From contig JAUXEQ010000059.1 in NCBI GenBank assembly GCA_030620455.1, forward strand, positions 1-8,140: a stretch of 8,140 nucleotides of DNA, read 5' to 3'. Below are positions 6,977 to 8,140 of this stretch, piece by piece. Positions within the stretch are counted from its first letter, which is position 1. Each line of letters opens with the position of its first letter. The notes under the pieces were generated by a model that worked only from the letters and a program-made list of their open reading frames with translations, did not search any database and was not told the origin of the DNA. A program made the translations under genes and the position numbers. The stretch comes from a bacterium (GTDB lineage: Bacteria > UBP14 > UBA6098 > B30-G16).

Positions 6977-7272
6977 TTAAAACACATGAGAAGAAGTATA
7001 AGCTGCAAATCCAATTAGGTTAATTGGAAAGGCTAGTAGTTTCTCGCACAGTCTCTTGAAAAGGAGATCTTATAGGTATACTGCATTAGGGTTTAAAATC
7101 CGGATTCTCATTTAGGTATAACACACACGGTAATTATTCTAAGATTATTTGTCATCAGAGCGAGGGGGTTGTATAAGCTGAAAATGATATTCCTGCGATA
7201 TTTTGTCAGTTTAATTAAGAGATAGATTTAATAAATTTACCAGAGAAGAGAAAGGAGGTTTTGTTCAGAACG

Positions 7273-7401
7273 ATGGTTAATGTTTTTCCAAATCATCTAT
7301 TACCAAATCTCAATCTAGGGGGGGTTGTATTCAAGAAAAATACAAGTTTGGTTTATCTCCTACGCACGATTTCCAAAATTTCCCGTTTGGATATTTTCTA
7401 G
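7273..7401 (+). CDS. Possible 42-residue small protein (low confidence)
   Basis: An ATG-started frame of 42 codons follows AAAGGAGG (7251-7258) and ends in TAG. The gap between that site and the ATG is 14 bases, longer than usual, while the in-frame TTG at 7261 would be too close. The peptide (MVNVFPNHLLPNLNLGG..., ending LDIF) matches nothing I recognise, has no clear signal or membrane segment, and reads through a seven-G run. It could be a leader peptide of the vWA gene, but chance is equally likely. Confidence 0.15.
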   Translation: MVNVFPNHLLPNLNLGGVVFKKNTSLVYLLRTISKISRLDIF

Positions 7402-7449
7402 TACAATTTTTTAGGGAAGGAATCAAAAATTAGTAAAAAAAGTCAAAAA

Positions 7450-7456
7450 AGGAGGA
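7450..7456 (+). promoter_or_regulatory. Ribosome binding site of the vWA gene
   Basis: An AAGGAGG-type site (within AAAAAAGGAGG) lies 4-5 bases before the ATG at 7461 and fixes the start of the truncated gene. Confidence 0.85.
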
Positions 7457-7460
7457 ATCG

Positions 7461-8140
7461 ATGAAGAAGTTACAATTTGTGTTTTTACCGGTTCTGTTAT
7501 TTGCTGTTTTTTCTATGCCTATAATAACCTCAACTGCCTATGGTTTTACAGTTGACAAGCTGGTTTATAATTTCCGTGGAAACGATTATAAGTTTCACAT
7601 AACAGACGCCGTGGATGACGAATTCTTGACCGAGTTAGGGTGTAGACTTGACAGCGGACAGGTAGATATTGTATTCTGTATTGACAGCACCGGTTCAATG
7701 GGCGGCACGATTGCTGCAGTCTGTCGTTCAGTTGACGATTTCGCAAACATGATTCACACACTGAACTATCAGTATCGTTTCGGAGGAATTCCTTTCGGGG
7801 ACGGACAAAATATTTGGGATTTCGATCCCGCTACTCCGGGCTACCAGATGACCGATGTGTATCGTTTATTCCGAAATAGAATCAATGCGGTGGGAGCATC
7901 GGGTGGTGCTGACGGTCCAGAGACTATTTGGGACGCTATATACTATGCAATGGAATATTACGACTGGCGTGTGGAAGCGTTAAAGATTATCATCGCGTTT
8001 TGCGACAATAAATCGTGTGCGTTAGATAGGTTGTGTTCCGGAAGTTGCTGCTGTGACGATTCAACCAGAGTTTATGTCGATACGGTAGCAAATCCATATC
8101 CGCCAAAACGTAATACATATATGCGTGCAGTTCAAGAGGG
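7461..8140 (+). CDS. Secreted von Willebrand factor A domain protein, 3' end beyond the window
   Basis: The open frame runs from ATG 7461 to the window edge: 226 complete codons without a stop. Residues 1 to about 28 are a signal peptide (MKKLQ, a hydrophobic core, then 'STAYG'), so the product is exported. A vWA domain begins near residue 68: 'VDIVFCIDSTGSMGG' carries the metal-coordinating MIDAS motif (Asp75, Thr77, Ser79), 'GGADGPETIWDAI' (149-160) matches the conserved region around the MIDAS threonine, and 'IIIAFCDN' has the acidic Asp182 at the fourth strand. vWA domains usually bind protein ligands through a divalent metal. A cysteine-rich insert follows ('CDNKSCALDRLCSGSCCCDD', six Cys within residues 181-198), suggesting disulfides or metal binding in an extracellular protein. 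The missing C-terminus might carry a T9SS sorting tail like the first gene's, but that cannot be seen. Ligand and role are unknown. Confidence 0.88.
   Translation, partial: MKKLQFVFLPVLLFAVFSMPIITSTAYGFTVDKLVYNFRGNDYKFHITDAVDDEFLTELGCRLDSGQVDIVFCIDSTGSMGGTIAAVCRSVDDFANMIHTLNYQYRFGGIPFGDGQNIWDFDPATPGYQMTDVYRLFRNRINAVGASGGADGPETIWDAIYYAMEYYDWRVEALKIIIAFCDNKSCALDRLCSGSCCCDDSTRVYVDTVANPYPPKRNTYMRAVQE

Larger units (their letters stand above)
6977..7460 (+). other. Long non-coding leader with hairpins and short repeats
   Basis: No gene is convincing in this stretch. It contains a 7-bp hairpin CCAATTA/TAATTGG with a 3-base loop (7011-7027), a second hairpin TTGTATT/AATACAA with a 7-base loop (7325-7345), and three direct repeat pairs: GTATAAGCTG(C/A)AAAT at 6996-7010 and 7171-7185, GGGGGTTGTAT at 7164-7174 and 7320-7330, and TAGGTATA at 7073-7080 and 7113-7120. 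I compared it by eye with the consensus shapes I know for c-di-GMP, purine, TPP, fluoride and cobalamin riboswitches and found no match. It may be a regulatory leader, a small RNA or simply spacer. Confidence 0.4.

Noticed and set aside
6986..7018. Ten-residue frame ATG...TAG at the start of the leader
   Set aside because: It has no ribosome binding site, lies almost at the predicted transcription start and has no recognisable peptide pattern.
7000..7060. c-di-GMP (GEMM) riboswitch, suggested by GCAAATCC...GGAAAGGC
   Set aside because: The conserved GACGCAAAGCC segment and the second helix are missing.

Overview
The window suggests an AT-rich bacterial genome from a lineage that uses the Por (type IX, T9SS) secretion system. 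The first gene ends in a textbook type A sorting domain ('YPNPFN...' through a C-terminal 'KKAVLLK'). That domain is common in the Bacteroidota/FCB group and in many uncultured phyla that keep this protein style (Cloacimonadota, WOR-3, KSB1, Zixibacteria and similar). uvrC and Shine-Dalgarno sites of the AGGAGG type are ordinarily bacterial, yet the fourth gene is GatD, the archaeal-type subunit of the GatDE Glu-tRNA(Gln) amidotransferase. I cannot name the organism; an uncultured candidate phylum is the most likely source.

Layout, left to right. (1) 35-2293, plus: a secreted, predicted cell-surface protein with a signal peptide, a transglutaminase-like Cys/His/Asp core, an Ig/CNA-B-like domain and a T9SS sorting tail. 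(2) About 2350-2500: a non-coding block of consecutive hairpins rich in CCCTCTCC/GGAGAGGG, resembling a dispersed REP/MITE-like repeat. (3) 2594-3232, plus: a small class I SAM-dependent methyltransferase of unknown substrate. (4) 3285-5090, minus: complete UvrC. (5) 5091-5427: a very AT-rich intergenic stretch with a cluster of DnaA-box-like 9-mers (TTATCAACA, TTTTCAACA, TTCTCAACA, TTGTCCACA) beside a run of TAA/TAG triplets. This is a candidate replication origin and the most interesting item here. (6) 5428-6840, minus: GatD, with a good predicted promoter. (7) 6841-7460: a 620-base non-coding stretch holding divergent promoters and what looks like a roughly 480-base leader with short repeated motifs. 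(8) 7461 to the window end, plus: the start of a secreted von Willebrand factor A protein, truncated by the edge.

The genes do not form one pathway. uvrC and gatD share a strand but are 337 bases apart and appear to have separate promoters. The two secreted proteins look like independent surface or extracellular components. GatD needs GatE, which is not in this window. No CRISPR array, insertion sequence, rRNA or tRNA was seen.
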